Assembly (NCBI RefSeq): GCF_023093535.1
Contig: NZ_CP095757.1
Coordinates: 3,782,001-3,846,000, forward strand
Reading direction: 5' to 3'
DNA from: Halovivax limisalsi
GTDB taxonomy: Archaea > Halobacteriota > Halobacteria > Halobacteriales > Natrialbaceae
Length of the DNA: 64,000 nt
In this document: one piece after another, positions 49,693-59,265 of the stretch
Layout of the letters: the number at the start of each line of letters is the position of its first letter
Numbering within the stretch: position 1 is the first letter of the stretch
Made by a program: the position numbers and the translations under genes
Notes under the pieces: generated by a model
What the model was told of the DNA's origin: nothing
Seen by the model: only the letters and a program-made list of their open reading frames with translations
Databases searched by the model: none

Positions 49693-50295
49693 ATGTCCCA
49701 GGGACAGGGCGTCGAGCTTTCCTACGAGGACGGCGCACGGGCCGTCGAGCTCGCACGCGAAGCTGTCGAAGCGTTCGTTCGACACGGGCAGCGAGAACAT
49801 CCGGGTAGCATGCGCGAGGCGTTCTACGAGCGCACCGGCGCGTTCGTCCGCCTCGAGTCGACCCGCGGCCGCGGCAGCCTCAGGGGCTGTGCCGGCGGCT
49901 ATCGGACGGACGACCAGCTCGGCCACGTCATCGTCGACTCGGCGATCGAGGCCGCGAGCGAGGACTCCTGCGGCTCGGAGGTGACCCCGACCGAACTCGA
50001 CAACCTGACCGTCTCGGTCTGTGCCGTCCGGAGCATCCTGCTGACCGACGACCCACTGTCGGACCTCGATCTCGGTCGCCACGGCGTCGCGATCGAGGGT
50101 CGCGGCCAGGGCGGCTGGCTCTACCCGACGGTCCCCGTCGAACACGGCTGGAGCGAGCGCGAGTACCTCGATCGCACCTGCCGCAAGGCGGGCCTGCCCC
50201 CGACCGCCTGGCAGGACGAGGACGTCGGCGTCACGCTCTTCGAGGGCCACGTCTTCCGCGAGCGGGCCTCCGACGGGAGTATCGAGGAACTCTAG
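49693..50295 (+). CDS. AMMECR1-domain protein (TIGR00296 type)
   Basis: 200 residues from ATG 49693. Core signature LRGCAGGY (about 60-67) after GAFVRLESTRGRGS, followed by LDNLTVSVCAVRSILLTDDP and GVAIEGRGQGGWLYPTVPVEHGWSEREYLDRTCRKAGLP. This domain occurs from archaea to humans; its biochemistry is unsettled, though it is often linked to radical-SAM MEMO-type pairs. It stands alone here. Confidence 0.88.
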   Translation: MSQGQGVELSYEDGARAVELAREAVEAFVRHGQREHPGSMREAFYERTGAFVRLESTRGRGSLRGCAGGYRTDDQLGHVIVDSAIEAASEDSCGSEVTPTELDNLTVSVCAVRSILLTDDPLSDLDLGRHGVAIEGRGQGGWLYPTVPVEHGWSEREYLDRTCRKAGLPPTAWQDEDVGVTLFEGHVFRERASDGSIEEL

Positions 50296-50510
50296 GGACG
50301 CTTTGGCGTCCAGTGACCGCCGGGTGAATTGGTATCTCTCCACTACATCGTTCTAGCTGCTCCGATTCGCGCGTCGCAACGACTCAGCGCCCGGAGAGCC
50401 AGCCCGACGAGCAATGTTTGGGTTCGGTTCGGCTGCTGACGGCGTTTTTCCTCCTCCGTGGCAGGAGAACATCCGTGTGAACGACTGCGGACGGCGGCGT
50501 AATCCCTAAG

Positions 50511-50528
50511 TCATTACCGCGATAATGA
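50511..50528. promoter_or_regulatory. Palindrome before the ATPase gene
   Basis: TCATTA-CCGCGA-TAATGA, perfect 6-bp arms, 11 bp upstream of ATG 50540. An alternative ATG (50525) lies within it. Probable operator or BRE/TATA-overlapping site. Confidence 0.4.
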
Positions 50529-50539
50529 TTAGTTGGAGT

Positions 50540-51931
50540 ATGACCTTCTACGATCGGGAGCGTGAACTCGACGCTCTCGAAACGGCGTACGAATCCCCCG
50601 GGCACGAGTTCTACGTCGTGTACGGCCGCCGCCGCGTCGGCAAGACCGAACTCCTCCAGGAATTCTGCGCTGATCGGCCCCACGTATATTTCTTGGCGGC
50701 CCAGGAGGCAGAAACGCGTCAGCGTGAGAAGTTCGTCGAACAGGTCGCTGAGCACTTCGACGATCGCGTGCCCCGAATTGAGAGGTGGGACGGGGCATTC
50801 GAGTATCTCGGCGACAAACTCACCAGCGGACTGGTCGTCGTCATCGACGAATTTCCGTACCTCGTCGCGGAGAATGACTCGCTTCCATCGTATCTCCAGT
50901 CGTTCGTCGACGAACGACTCCGGGGCACCGATTCAATGTTCGTCCTCTGCGGATCCAGCGTGAGTACGATGGAGTCCGAGGTACTCGGCCACGAAAGTCC
51001 GCTTTACGGCCGTCGAACGGGACAGATCGACCTCCAGCCGTTTTCCTTCAAGCAGGCCCGCGAGGTCATCACGTACGATATCGCGGACGCGATCAGGTCG
51101 TACGCCGTCACCGGTGGGACACCGATGTACCTTACCCGCTTCGACTACGACGAGTCCCTCCGCGAGAACGTCCGAGAACAGATTCTCTCCCCGACAGCCG
51201 TTCTCTACAACGAACCCGAGTTCCTGTTACGAACCGAGTTGCGCAACCCCGCCAGATACATGAGTATCCTCGAAGCGGTCGCGACGGGACACACGACGCC
51301 GAACGAAATCGCCGGCGCGACGGGAATCGATTCGGGACCGCTGTCGAAATATCTCAAGACGCTACGCCGGTTACGATTGCTCGAACGTGACGTCCCCGTG
51401 ACGGCCTCACCGAAGCAGTCGAAGCGGTCGCGCTACCGCGTCGCCGACGAGTTTCTCCGCTTCTGGTTCCGGTTCGTCGAATCGAATCGGTCCAGCATCC
51501 AAGAAGCGCCTGCCGTCGTCTACGACGGAACGATCAAACCGACCCTCCCCGACCACGTCGCCACGACGTTCGAAGCAGTCTGCCAGGAAACCGTGTGGGA
51601 GGGCATTCGGCGCGGAGAACTCGCACCCTATTCCGAAGTCGGCCGGTGGTGGTACGGCGAAGACGAGATCGATATCGTCGGACTCGCGCCGAACGACGAC
51701 CGCATTCTGCTCGCGGAGTGCAAGTGGACGTCCGAACCCGTCGGTCGATCGCTCGTTTCGCAGCTTCGCGACAACGCCGAGCGGGTCCGATGGGGACCGG
51801 ACACGCGAGACGAGGCGTTTGCCGTGTTCTCGAAAAGCGGGTTCGTCGACGGACTCACCGACGAACTCGATGACCGATGGACGCTGTTCGATCTCTCGGA
51901 CGTCGACGCAATGCTGTCACCGAACTCATAG
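50540..51931 (+). CDS. Archaeal AAA-type ATPase with DUF234 (nuclease-like) C-terminus
   Basis: 463 residues from ATG 50540 (ATG 50525 adds five). FYDRERELDALE start, Walker A GRRRVGKTE (about 29-37), Walker B VVVIDEFPYL (about 100), arginine-rich sensor, then a winged helix (TPNEIAGATGIDSGPLSKYLKTLRRLRLL). The C-terminal domain has a PD-(D/E)XK pattern: EDEIDIVGLA then LLAECKWTSEP. This family is abundant and mobile in archaea. A defence or DNA-processing role has been suggested but is not established. Confidence 0.82.
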   Translation: MTFYDRERELDALETAYESPGHEFYVVYGRRRVGKTELLQEFCADRPHVYFLAAQEAETRQREKFVEQVAEHFDDRVPRIERWDGAFEYLGDKLTSGLVVVIDEFPYLVAENDSLPSYLQSFVDERLRGTDSMFVLCGSSVSTMESEVLGHESPLYGRRTGQIDLQPFSFKQAREVITYDIADAIRSYAVTGGTPMYLTRFDYDESLRENVREQILSPTAVLYNEPEFLLRTELRNPARYMSILEAVATGHTTPNEIAGATGIDSGPLSKYLKTLRRLRLLERDVPVTASPKQSKRSRYRVADEFLRFWFRFVESNRSSIQEAPAVVYDGTIKPTLPDHVATTFEAVCQETVWEGIRRGELAPYSEVGRWWYGEDEIDIVGLAPNDDRILLAECKWTSEPVGRSLVSQLRDNAERVRWGPDTRDEAFAVFSKSGFVDGLTDELDDRWTLFDLSDVDAMLSPNS

Positions 51932-52181
51932 GCGACCTGGATCGATTGGGTTACTTTTCGGACCGTTGTGGCCGACCATCGGGAACTCAAGACCTATTAT
52001 CTGAACATCGTGTTAGTTGTCTTTTTAGAAAATGTCATAACAGGTCTCAATGTGATGTGCCGGGCGACGCTCTCGTCACATCTATGGGCTCTCGAAAGGC
52101 GTTTTGGCCGTCACCTATCCTATATCTGTTCGACCCTTGGGGTAAATTGAAGTCGCAACACTCAGCGACGATCTCCCATGA
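51932..52181. other. Gap without a supported gene
   Basis: 250 bp between a + strand ATPase and the convergent exported-protein gene. It is less GC-rich than average. Short frames present are not convincing. Confidence 0.5.
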
Positions 52182-52845
52182 TTAGTCCAGTTCGTATCTA
52201 TCGATCCGAACCTCTTCGGAGAACGGGTAAATCGAGATGTAATCGAAGTTCCCGCTCATCTCGTAGTGATCTTCGTCACCGCCGCCGACATACCCTTCGA
52301 CCCAGCCGTCGTGTACCCAGTCGTTGTGTTCTTGTCCCCCATCACCTTCTATCTTGTCGGTGACATAGATGCTATAATAATTTACACTTCCACCCGAATT
52401 GGACGCATCGGTCACCTCGAGTTCCCAGTCAGTGGAACTGTTGCCGGCTCCCTCACACGTGTAGGTGAGCTGCGGTCCACAGCCCTTATGGACATCATCG
52501 CATGCCCAATAGCCTGAGCTTGCTTCGAGATACGTTATCTGGGCGTCGGACGACATCCGGTACGTGTCTGTGTCGCCCCAAACTGATCCCCAGATATTTG
52601 TTCCGTCATGACGGCAGTCGGTGCTAACAATATCATCGTCATCGATGTCGACGGCTTCAACGTCGCAGCTGTTGATGCCAATGGCGTACTCGATCTTTCC
52701 GCTATCCTCGCTCCCCATCCGCTCAGTTTCTGTGATGTGGAACAACCGGTCTGATGACGCACTCACGACACCGCTTAGCGCACTCGTCCCAACTGCCACT
52801 CCCGGGACCGCTTTCAGGAATTGTCGTCTTTTCGGACGTATACAT
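52182..52845 (-). CDS. Tat-exported beta-rich protein with an apparent N-terminal frameshift
   Basis: From GTG 52799 the frame gives 205 residues of an acidic, aromatic, beta-rich extracellular protein with five Cys (SCD, TDCRHD, WACDD, GCG, TCEG). The frame continues upstream as RRQFLKAVPGVAVGTSALSG, a perfect Tat signal, but lacks a start. ATG 52845 is in the neighbouring frame. Removing one A from the AAAA run (52829-52832 on the + strand as TTTT) joins them as MYTSERRQFLKAV, and a TATA box lies 20-30 bp upstream of 52845. So the gene is either a fresh pseudogene, a phase-variable gene, or carries a sequencing error. Function unknown. Confidence 0.6.
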
Positions 52846-53011
52846 ATACACTTACGTTACCAATTATAATAAGCATTAGGGTTTAAAAACTATTCTATAT
52901 ATCGATAATTGTAACGTCTCGGCGAGAACCGACCGCGATAGAGAATTGTAACTTCCAATTACAAAGATGGTATTCAGTTACCCGGATCACAAGTATCACC
53001 TATACATCTCC

Positions 53012-53207
53012 TTAGTAAGAGATTCCCGACCAGAACGATAACGCCGATATCCCCATTACCACCGCGGCGATCGAGGGTGTCATACTATCTGTGATACCAA
53101 GTGCGAAGAAATAACGCCGGAGCCGACTATTGCATCCACTGTAGAATCGATTGGTAGCTTCGTCAAACGGGTAGCTGGAATTGACTTGGGAGAGGAGCCT
53201 TAGTGGT
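53012..53207 (-). pseudogene. Fragment of a membrane protein gene
   Basis: An open frame with no start codon reads SYPFDEATNRFYSGCNSRL then RRYFFALGITDSMTPSIAA and ends in a hydrophobic helix (VVMGISALSFWSGISY) before TAA. It looks like the C-terminal piece of a broken gene. The surrounding 52,850-53,388 holds nothing else I can recognise and is AT-richer than average. Confidence 0.3.
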
Positions 53208-53388
53208 TTTTACTATTATTTTGGCGTCTCGGAACTATCAAATCCAGCATCTCCCAAGCTGGTGTACGGCCAATTCAGCGCTTGGTTCGGTCGATCGTGG
53301 ATTTACTCGCACCTGGGCCAGGCGTTTCGCACGGAATGCGTCGCTGCCCACTCGACAGCATTGTCCTCGCCGGCCCCATCCGTCCCAC

Positions 53389-54552
53389 CTACTCGTCCGG
53401 CTTCTCACCGAATCCAACTCGCTCCGCGTCGGCCAGACACCGCCCGGTCGCCCCCTCGAGATCGAACTCCCGCACGATCTCCCCGTCGCGGACGAGCGGT
53501 TCGAGCAGCGATTCGCCATCGTCGGGGCCGTCACCGTCGGCCAGCGTCACGTGATGCCCACCTTCGGGGGTGCGGTAGACGTCCTTGACGCCCGAGAGCT
53601 TGCCGCGCTTGGAGACGGCCTCGCCGTCGACGCTGACGATGTCGAGGGCGAAGTCGATCGGGTCCGCGCTCGTGACGGCGCTGCCGACGCCGAAGCCGTC
53701 GGCGACGTCGCGCAGGGCGCGGAGCTGGGTGGGACCGAGCCCACCCGAAAGGAAGATGTCGACGTCCTCGTGACCTCGGGCGTCGAGTTCCCAGCGCACC
53801 TCGCAGACGATGTGGCGGAAGTCGCCGCGTCGAGAGCCGGTCGTGTCGAGGCGGACGCCGTCGAGGGCGTCGCCCAGCGTTGCCGCGGCCAGCAGGGACT
53901 CCGACACCTCGTCCCAGAACGTGTCGGTCAGCGCGATCCGCGGGGTGTCCTCCGGGACGGCCGCGTCGAACGCCCGCCAGGCCTCGGCCTGGTTGCCCTC
54001 GCCGAAGCAGAACATGAGCGCGTGGGGCATCGTCCCGCCCGCCTCCCGGCCCAGCATTTCGCCCGCGGCGACGTGTGAGAAGCCGTCGAGGCCGGCCACC
54101 AGCGCGGCGCGTTCGACGACCGATCCGAGCGCCGGGTGGAGGTGGCGGGCCCCGAAGGAGAGGACCGTCGACTCGGGAGCTGCCAGCCGACACTCGAGGG
54201 CGGCCGTCGCGAACCCGCTGGGCTGGGAGAGGAGGCCGAGCAGGGCGGTCTCCAGCTCGGCGAATTCGAGATACGGCCCCTCGATACGCATGACGGGGCC
54301 GCCGTCGAACAGCGTCCCGTCGGGGAGCGCGTCGACGTCCACCCCGCGGCCCTCGAAAAGGCGCGCGGCCTCGGCGACGCCGGTGAGGACCTCGAAGGCG
54401 CCGGTCGGGAACTGGTCGGCGGTCACCTCCGCGACCACGCGCGGGTTTCGGTCGGCGTGCTCGAGCGTTTCGCGTGTGCGCTCGAAGTAGGCGTCGGTCG
54501 CTCGCCCGTTCCGGATGGCCTCGGCCGGAACGGTACCGAACGGAGTCGTCAT
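53389..54552 (-). CDS. pncB: Nicotinate phosphoribosyltransferase
   Basis: 387 residues from ATG 54552. Family landmarks: FPTGAFEVLTGV, YLEFAELETALLGLLSQPSGFATAA (first helix bundle with active His region), GARHLHPALG and DIFLSGGLGPTQLRAL (phosphate loop), GVGSAVTSADPIDFALDIVSV. It makes nicotinate mononucleotide for NAD salvage. A nicotinamidase-like gene lies 2 kb away on the other strand. Confidence 0.9.
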   Translation of the reverse strand: MTTPFGTVPAEAIRNGRATDAYFERTRETLEHADRNPRVVAEVTADQFPTGAFEVLTGVAEAARLFEGRGVDVDALPDGTLFDGGPVMRIEGPYLEFAELETALLGLLSQPSGFATAALECRLAAPESTVLSFGARHLHPALGSVVERAALVAGLDGFSHVAAGEMLGREAGGTMPHALMFCFGEGNQAEAWRAFDAAVPEDTPRIALTDTFWDEVSESLLAAATLGDALDGVRLDTTGSRRGDFRHIVCEVRWELDARGHEDVDIFLSGGLGPTQLRALRDVADGFGVGSAVTSADPIDFALDIVSVDGEAVSKRGKLSGVKDVYRTPEGGHHVTLADGDGPDDGESLLEPLVRDGEIVREFDLEGATGRCLADAERVGFGEKPDE

Positions 54553-54712
54553 GACCGAGTGTTCTCGACGGGGGATCAAAGTGTATTCGTCCTGGAACGG
54601 TCGGCGGCCTCGTCGGAACCGACCGTCCCGGCGGAAAGAGGTTCGCTCGCACCATCCGCGCGACACGGCGGTCCGTCCCGGGGCGACCACCCGCGTCGGC
54701 CACGTACCCGCC

Positions 54713-56455
54713 CTACCGCCGTCGTGCGAGGCCGACGGCCAGTGCGAGTCCGACGAGGGCGACGGTGGGGCCGAATCCGGGCAGCGACTCGCCGTCGTCG
54801 CCGTCACCACCGTCGGCGCCGTCGCTCTCGTTGCCGTCACCGGCGCCGTCGGAACCGTCCGCCTCGGTCTCACCGTCGGCGTCGAACACCGGGTGGTCGA
54901 TCTGCTCCGCGTCGCTCGATCCGGTCGGTTCGTGAACGGCCGAGAGTTCGTCGGCCGACGGCGCGCGGACGATCCGGACCGTCGAGCCCTCGTGCGAGAC
55001 GTGATAGGCGCCCGGATAGGTCTCCTCGAGGCGAAGCGTGTTCGCCGCGTCGGCGACGGGTTCGGCGCCTTTGAGTCCGAGCAGTTCCAGATAGGCGTCG
55101 CGGAACTCGGCGGCCTCGGTTTCGTTCGTCCACTCCGTCCGCCAGACGTAGCCGCTCTCGTCGGCCGTCCGCGCGTCGGTCGTGTAGACGGCGAGGCCGT
55201 CGCCGGCCCAGCCGTCCGTGATCGGCTGGGCGTACTCGTAGGTCTCGCCGCCCTCGGGCGTCCGCGAGACCCAGTCCTGGATATCGATGACCGAGCCGCT
55301 CAGCTGGCGCTGGACCGAGTCGTGCATGAACATCGAGACGAGGCCCGCCTCGCCGACGCGTTCGACGGTCGCGCCCTGGTCGGCCTCGAGGCGCGACCAC
55401 TCGTCGGTCGACCGATCCGCGGGGGTCGCGTTGACGGGCTCGCGCTCGGTTCCGGGGTGGATCACCTCCGCCGTGCTCGCGGGCGGCTCGTCGTACCGGG
55501 CGTCGACGGCCTCCCAGCCGCCCCGATCGTGAACGTACTCGACGAAGTCCGGTCCCTCGTCGTAGGGCATGATCAGCTGGAAGTACTGCCCCCAGACCGC
55601 GGGCTGCTCGCCGCCCGGGGACGCCTCGGGTTCGAGGCACGCCCAGTCCTCACCGCACCGATCGACGTACGCGTCCTCCGCGAACGAGGCGCCGCCCTCG
55701 ATCAGCCCGTTGATCGCGCCGTCTTCGTCGAGCGTCCGGCGGTCGTACCGGGTAATGTTGAAGTGCTGGTCCTGCAGCGCGTGAACGAGTTCGTGCCCGA
55801 GGGTGTTCTCGGCCACCTCGATCTCGTCGGTGCTGTCGGAGACGATGACGATCTCGTCGGTCTCCGGGTCGTAGTACCCGCCGACGGAGCCGCCGTAGAG
55901 TTGCTGGTAGGCGTCGACGGCGTCGGTATCGCGACCGGCCATCAGGTAGGCCTCGTAGCGGACGTTCTCGAGGAGTCGATCGGAGTCGGTCAGGTTTCCG
56001 AACAGGTCGTCGGTCTCGTTCCGGAAGTCATCACGCGTGATGAGTTCGACGTCCGGGACGGACTGGAAGGTCAACCCGCGAACGACCTCCGCGCGTGCCA
56101 TCGACCGGTGGACGACGGTCTGTAGTTCGGATTCGTTTACGTGAGCGCCCTCGCGATCGTCGACGGGCAGCTCGTCGTCGTGCCAGTAGCCCCGGACGTA
56201 GCCGATCGTCTCCTCCATCGAGGGATCCGACTCCCGCTCGCCGGACTGGAGCGCGCTCGACGGTCCAACCGACATCGTCGACGGCTGGCCGGTGACGCCG
56301 GGCTCGACTGTCGACGAGGTGACGTCCTGGGCGGTGGAGGCTGTATCGGCGGGCGAGGCGGTCGCGCCGGCGCCGACGGCCCCTGCCGAGAGCGGGACGG
56401 CGACGAACGATACGACGACGAGAAACGAGAGAAGACACGCGCGAATCGTATTCAT
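54713..56455 (-). CDS. Surface metalloprotease-like protein with PGF-CTERM anchor (Hvo_1808 type)
   Basis: 580 residues. N-terminal Sec signal (ACLLSFLVVVSFVAVPLSAGAVG), a Ser/Thr-rich stretch, then a domain with NTLGHELVHALQDQHFN (about 217-233), a HExxH-type zinc site. The acidic Asp/Gly/Glu-rich stalk ends in LPGFGPTVALVGLALAVGLARRR, the PGF-CTERM archaeosortase signal. So it is anchored to the cell surface through a lipid. I recall the family as Hvo_1808-type surface proteins of unknown substrate. Confidence 0.82.
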   Translation of the reverse strand: MNTIRACLLSFLVVVSFVAVPLSAGAVGAGATASPADTASTAQDVTSSTVEPGVTGQPSTMSVGPSSALQSGERESDPSMEETIGYVRGYWHDDELPVDDREGAHVNESELQTVVHRSMARAEVVRGLTFQSVPDVELITRDDFRNETDDLFGNLTDSDRLLENVRYEAYLMAGRDTDAVDAYQQLYGGSVGGYYDPETDEIVIVSDSTDEIEVAENTLGHELVHALQDQHFNITRYDRRTLDEDGAINGLIEGGASFAEDAYVDRCGEDWACLEPEASPGGEQPAVWGQYFQLIMPYDEGPDFVEYVHDRGGWEAVDARYDEPPASTAEVIHPGTEREPVNATPADRSTDEWSRLEADQGATVERVGEAGLVSMFMHDSVQRQLSGSVIDIQDWVSRTPEGGETYEYAQPITDGWAGDGLAVYTTDARTADESGYVWRTEWTNETEAAEFRDAYLELLGLKGAEPVADAANTLRLEETYPGAYHVSHEGSTVRIVRAPSADELSAVHEPTGSSDAEQIDHPVFDADGETEADGSDGAGDGNESDGADGGDGDDGESLPGFGPTVALVGLALAVGLARRR

Positions 56456-56566
56456 CGATAGCTGGCCGGGCTTTGGGCGGACGGACCAAAAGAATCCCGG
56501 TCGTCGGCCCGACGACCGGGAGCGTTCGACGTGAGCGTTATTTGCCCGACGCCCCTACCGACGCGT

Positions 56567-57163
56567 ATGACGCTCGATCCCGACCGCACGGCGGTGGTCG
56601 TCGTCGATATGCAAAACGACTTCTGTCACCCCGACGGGGCGCTCTACGCGCCGGGGAGCGAGGCGGTGGTCGAGCCGATCGCCGACCTCGTGACGCGGGC
56701 GGACGCCGCGGGCGCGTCGATCGTCTTCACGCGAGACGTCCACCCGCCCGAGCAGTTCGAGGGCGCCCACTACTACGACGAGTTCGAGCGGTGGGGCGAA
56801 CACGTCCGCGAGGGATCCTGGGGCGCCGAGATCGTCGACGACCTCCCCGCCTCGCGGGCCGATCACGTCGTCGAGAAGCACACCTACGACGCGTTCCAGC
56901 GAACCGAGTTCGAGGGGTGGCTGCGGGCCCGCGGGATCTCCGACCTGCTCTTCTGCGGGACGCTCGCGAACGTCTGCGTGCTCCACACGGCCGGGAGCGC
57001 CGGACTGCGGGATTTCCGCCCCGTCCTGCTCGAGGACTGCATCGGCGCGATCGAGGACGACCACCGCGAGTACGCCCTCGACCACGCCGAGTGGCTCTTC
57101 GGCGAGGTCCGCGAGAGCGACGCGATCGAGTTCGAGCAGCGGTCGACGGAACCGGGTGCGTAA
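56567..57163 (+). CDS. pncA: Isochorismatase-family hydrolase, probable nicotinamidase
   Basis: 198 residues from ATG 56567. Catalytic Asp in VVVDMQNDFCHPDG (about 13), Lys in HTYDAFQRTEF region (KHTYDAF), and nucleophile Cys in TLANVCVLHTA (about 141). Metal-binding His/Asp in FTRDVHP. It would hydrolyse nicotinamide to nicotinate. The pncB gene at 53389-54552 uses that product, which supports the name; the wider family also has isochorismatases and N-carbamoyl hydrolases. Confidence 0.78.
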   Translation: MTLDPDRTAVVVVDMQNDFCHPDGALYAPGSEAVVEPIADLVTRADAAGASIVFTRDVHPPEQFEGAHYYDEFERWGEHVREGSWGAEIVDDLPASRADHVVEKHTYDAFQRTEFEGWLRARGISDLLFCGTLANVCVLHTAGSAGLRDFRPVLLEDCIGAIEDDHREYALDHAEWLFGEVRESDAIEFEQRSTEPGA

Positions 57164-57244
57164 GCCCCCGGTCGGCCCCGCAGACGGCGTCGTTTTTTGG
57201 AGCGAGTCGCAACCGTTATTCTCACTCGCGAAAACCGTCGAACG

Positions 57245-58201
57245 ATGGCTGCGCCCGCGCCCACCGTCGTCGACGAAACCGAGCCGCTCGCGTTGGATCT
57301 TCGGGAACTCAGGCCCCGGCCGTCCCACGACCGGGTTCTCCTCGTCGAGCCGACGTACTTCGACGTCACGTACGCGATCAACCCGTACTCGGGGGGCGAC
57401 GTCGATCGCGATCGCGCGTCCGCGCAGTGGAACGGGCTGTCCGACGCCTACGACCGGTACGCCGGGTCGGTCGCCGCCCTCGACCCGGACGCGGTGCTGG
57501 ATCGCCTCCGGAGCCAGGAGCCGCCGTCGGTCCTGGAGGGTCCGGTCCCCGAACCGGCCGACCGGCCCGACCTCGTCTTCGCCGCGAATCTCGGGCTGGC
57601 GACCGCCGAGGGAGACGGAATCGTCCTCGCCTCGATGGCGACCGACGAGCGCCGCGGCGAACCCGCCTACCTCGCGAGCTGGGCCGAGCGGGCCGGCTAC
57701 GAGGTGCAACCGGCCCCCGACGGCGCGTTCGAGGGAACGGGCGACGCGCTGTGGCACCCCGGCCGACGCCTCCTCTGGGGCGGCTACGGCGTTCGCACCG
57801 AGCGCGCGGTCTACGACGAGCTGGCCGACCGGCTCGACGCGCCGGTCCTCGCGCTCGAACTCACCGACGAGCGCTACTACCACCTCGACGTCTGCATGAC
57901 GCCGCTGGACGCCTCGGCGGTACTCATCCAGCCCGAGGCGTTCGCCGACGCCGGTCGCGACCGGATCGCCGACGTCTTCGAGACGGTGCTGGAGATTCCG
58001 GTCTCGGAGTCTCGGGAGGGCATGGCCGGCAACGCCCACTGCGTCGACGGCGAGCACGTCTTGCTCCCGGCGAACAACCCGGAGACGGAGTCGATCCTCG
58101 CGGACGCGGGCTACACCCCGGTCCCGGTCGACGTCGGCGAGTTCGAGAACGCCGGCGGCTCCGTGTTCTGCCTGTCGCTCGAACTCGGGCGGCCGGCCTG
58201 A
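57245..58201 (+). CDS. Dimethylargininase/amidinotransferase-family enzyme
   Basis: 318 residues from ATG 57245. Guanidine-modifying landmarks: VLLVEPTYFDVTYAINPYS, FAANLGL, EGTGDALW (Glu/Asp), YYHLDVCMTPLD (catalytic His) and GGSVFCLSLEL with the nucleophile Cys (about 311). Members hydrolyse dimethylarginine or arginine, or transfer amidino groups. The start is ATG; 81 bp separate it from pncA. Confidence 0.82.
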   Translation: MAAPAPTVVDETEPLALDLRELRPRPSHDRVLLVEPTYFDVTYAINPYSGGDVDRDRASAQWNGLSDAYDRYAGSVAALDPDAVLDRLRSQEPPSVLEGPVPEPADRPDLVFAANLGLATAEGDGIVLASMATDERRGEPAYLASWAERAGYEVQPAPDGAFEGTGDALWHPGRRLLWGGYGVRTERAVYDELADRLDAPVLALELTDERYYHLDVCMTPLDASAVLIQPEAFADAGRDRIADVFETVLEIPVSESREGMAGNAHCVDGEHVLLPANNPETESILADAGYTPVPVDVGEFENAGGSVFCLSLELGRPA

Positions 58202-58275
58202 TCGACGGGCGCACGACGGAAACCCTCGACGACCGATCGGGCGTTGTGGCCGGCACCGAACGGCCAACGCCGGGG

Positions 58276-59265
58276 TTAGAGTCGTCGCCGCCCGATCGCC
58301 ACCGCTGCGAGTCCGACCGGGACAGCGATCCAGGCCAGCAGCGTGGTCGCGAGGACGCCGGGTGAGAGCCCCGCCTCGGCGAGAACGCTCGCGAACCCGG
58401 CGTCACCGCCGGCGCCGAGCGATCCCAGGACCAGCGCGCGGAAGACGCCGGTCGGGTTCGAAAGCACCATCGCGGAGACGGCCGCTTCGGAGAGGTCGAA
58501 CGCGGCGATCAGCCCCAGGCCGAGCAGGTCGTGGACGAGCACGAACCACGCCCAGACGAGTAACGAACCCCCGAGGGCGTGGGTCTTCTCGCTGGCGATC
58601 GTCGAGACGAGGGCGCCGATCGCGAGGAACGCCAGGCCGAGCCCGACCGTCGCGAGCAGGAACCCGACGTACGTGTCGGCGCCGTCGATACCGTACTCAA
58701 GCACCAGGAACCCGCCGGCGATGCCGAATCCGACGATCGTCGCACTCGCGAGGACGACCGCCCGACCGAGCGCCGTGCCGACGACGATCCAGGCGCGCTC
58801 GACCGGCAGCGCGAACAGCGTCTGGAGCCACCCGCTCTCCTCCCGGCCGACGACGGCGTCGTAGCTGAACGCCAGGGCGACCAGCGGAACGAGGTAGACC
58901 GCCAGCACCGCGAGGCTCGCGACCGTCCGCCCGAACCCCGCGGGACCGACGCTGGCGCCGCTGAAGGTCGTCAGGCCGAGCGCGAACGCGGCGAAGACGC
59001 CGATCAGCCCGATCGGCCACCGGCTCCGGATCGCCAGCCGGTACTCCGTCCGGCAGACGACGAACGTCTGCCGGTACCAGTCCCCGGAGCCGGCCGCCTC
59101 GCCGACCCCGCTGGTCGCGAGCGTGCCGTATCCCCCGTCGGTCCGGGTAGCGGCGGACCCGTCCCCGGGGCGCGAACGGGGCTCGTCACGCTCCGGGTCC
59201 GTGACCGCCTCGTTCGGACCGGGAACTGCGTCGTCCGGACCGCCGTGTTTCCGGCCGTCGGTCAT
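58276..59265 (-). CDS. nosY: ABC permease of the nos cluster (NosY type)
   Basis: 329 residues from ATG 59265, overlapping the ATPase stop (ATGA). A long disordered acidic N-terminus (about 60 residues) precedes six membrane helices with the NosY-like GREESGWLQTLFALPVERAWIVVG loop. Together with NosF and NosD it is thought to supply sulfur/copper for the CuZ centre of N2O reductase. Last gene of the nos operon in view. Confidence 0.82.
   Translation of the reverse strand: MTDGRKHGGPDDAVPGPNEAVTDPERDEPRSRPGDGSAATRTDGGYGTLATSGVGEAAGSGDWYRQTFVVCRTEYRLAIRSRWPIGLIGVFAAFALGLTTFSGASVGPAGFGRTVASLAVLAVYLVPLVALAFSYDAVVGREESGWLQTLFALPVERAWIVVGTALGRAVVLASATIVGFGIAGGFLVLEYGIDGADTYVGFLLATVGLGLAFLAIGALVSTIASEKTHALGGSLLVWAWFVLVHDLLGLGLIAAFDLSEAAVSAMVLSNPTGVFRALVLGSLGAGGDAGFASVLAEAGLSPGVLATTLLAWIAVPVGLAAVAIGRRRL

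Noticed and set aside
54515..56125. 536-codon + strand frame opposite the PGF-CTERM protein
   Set aside because: No domains or signal; the minus strand has a signal peptide, HExxH and CTERM anchor.
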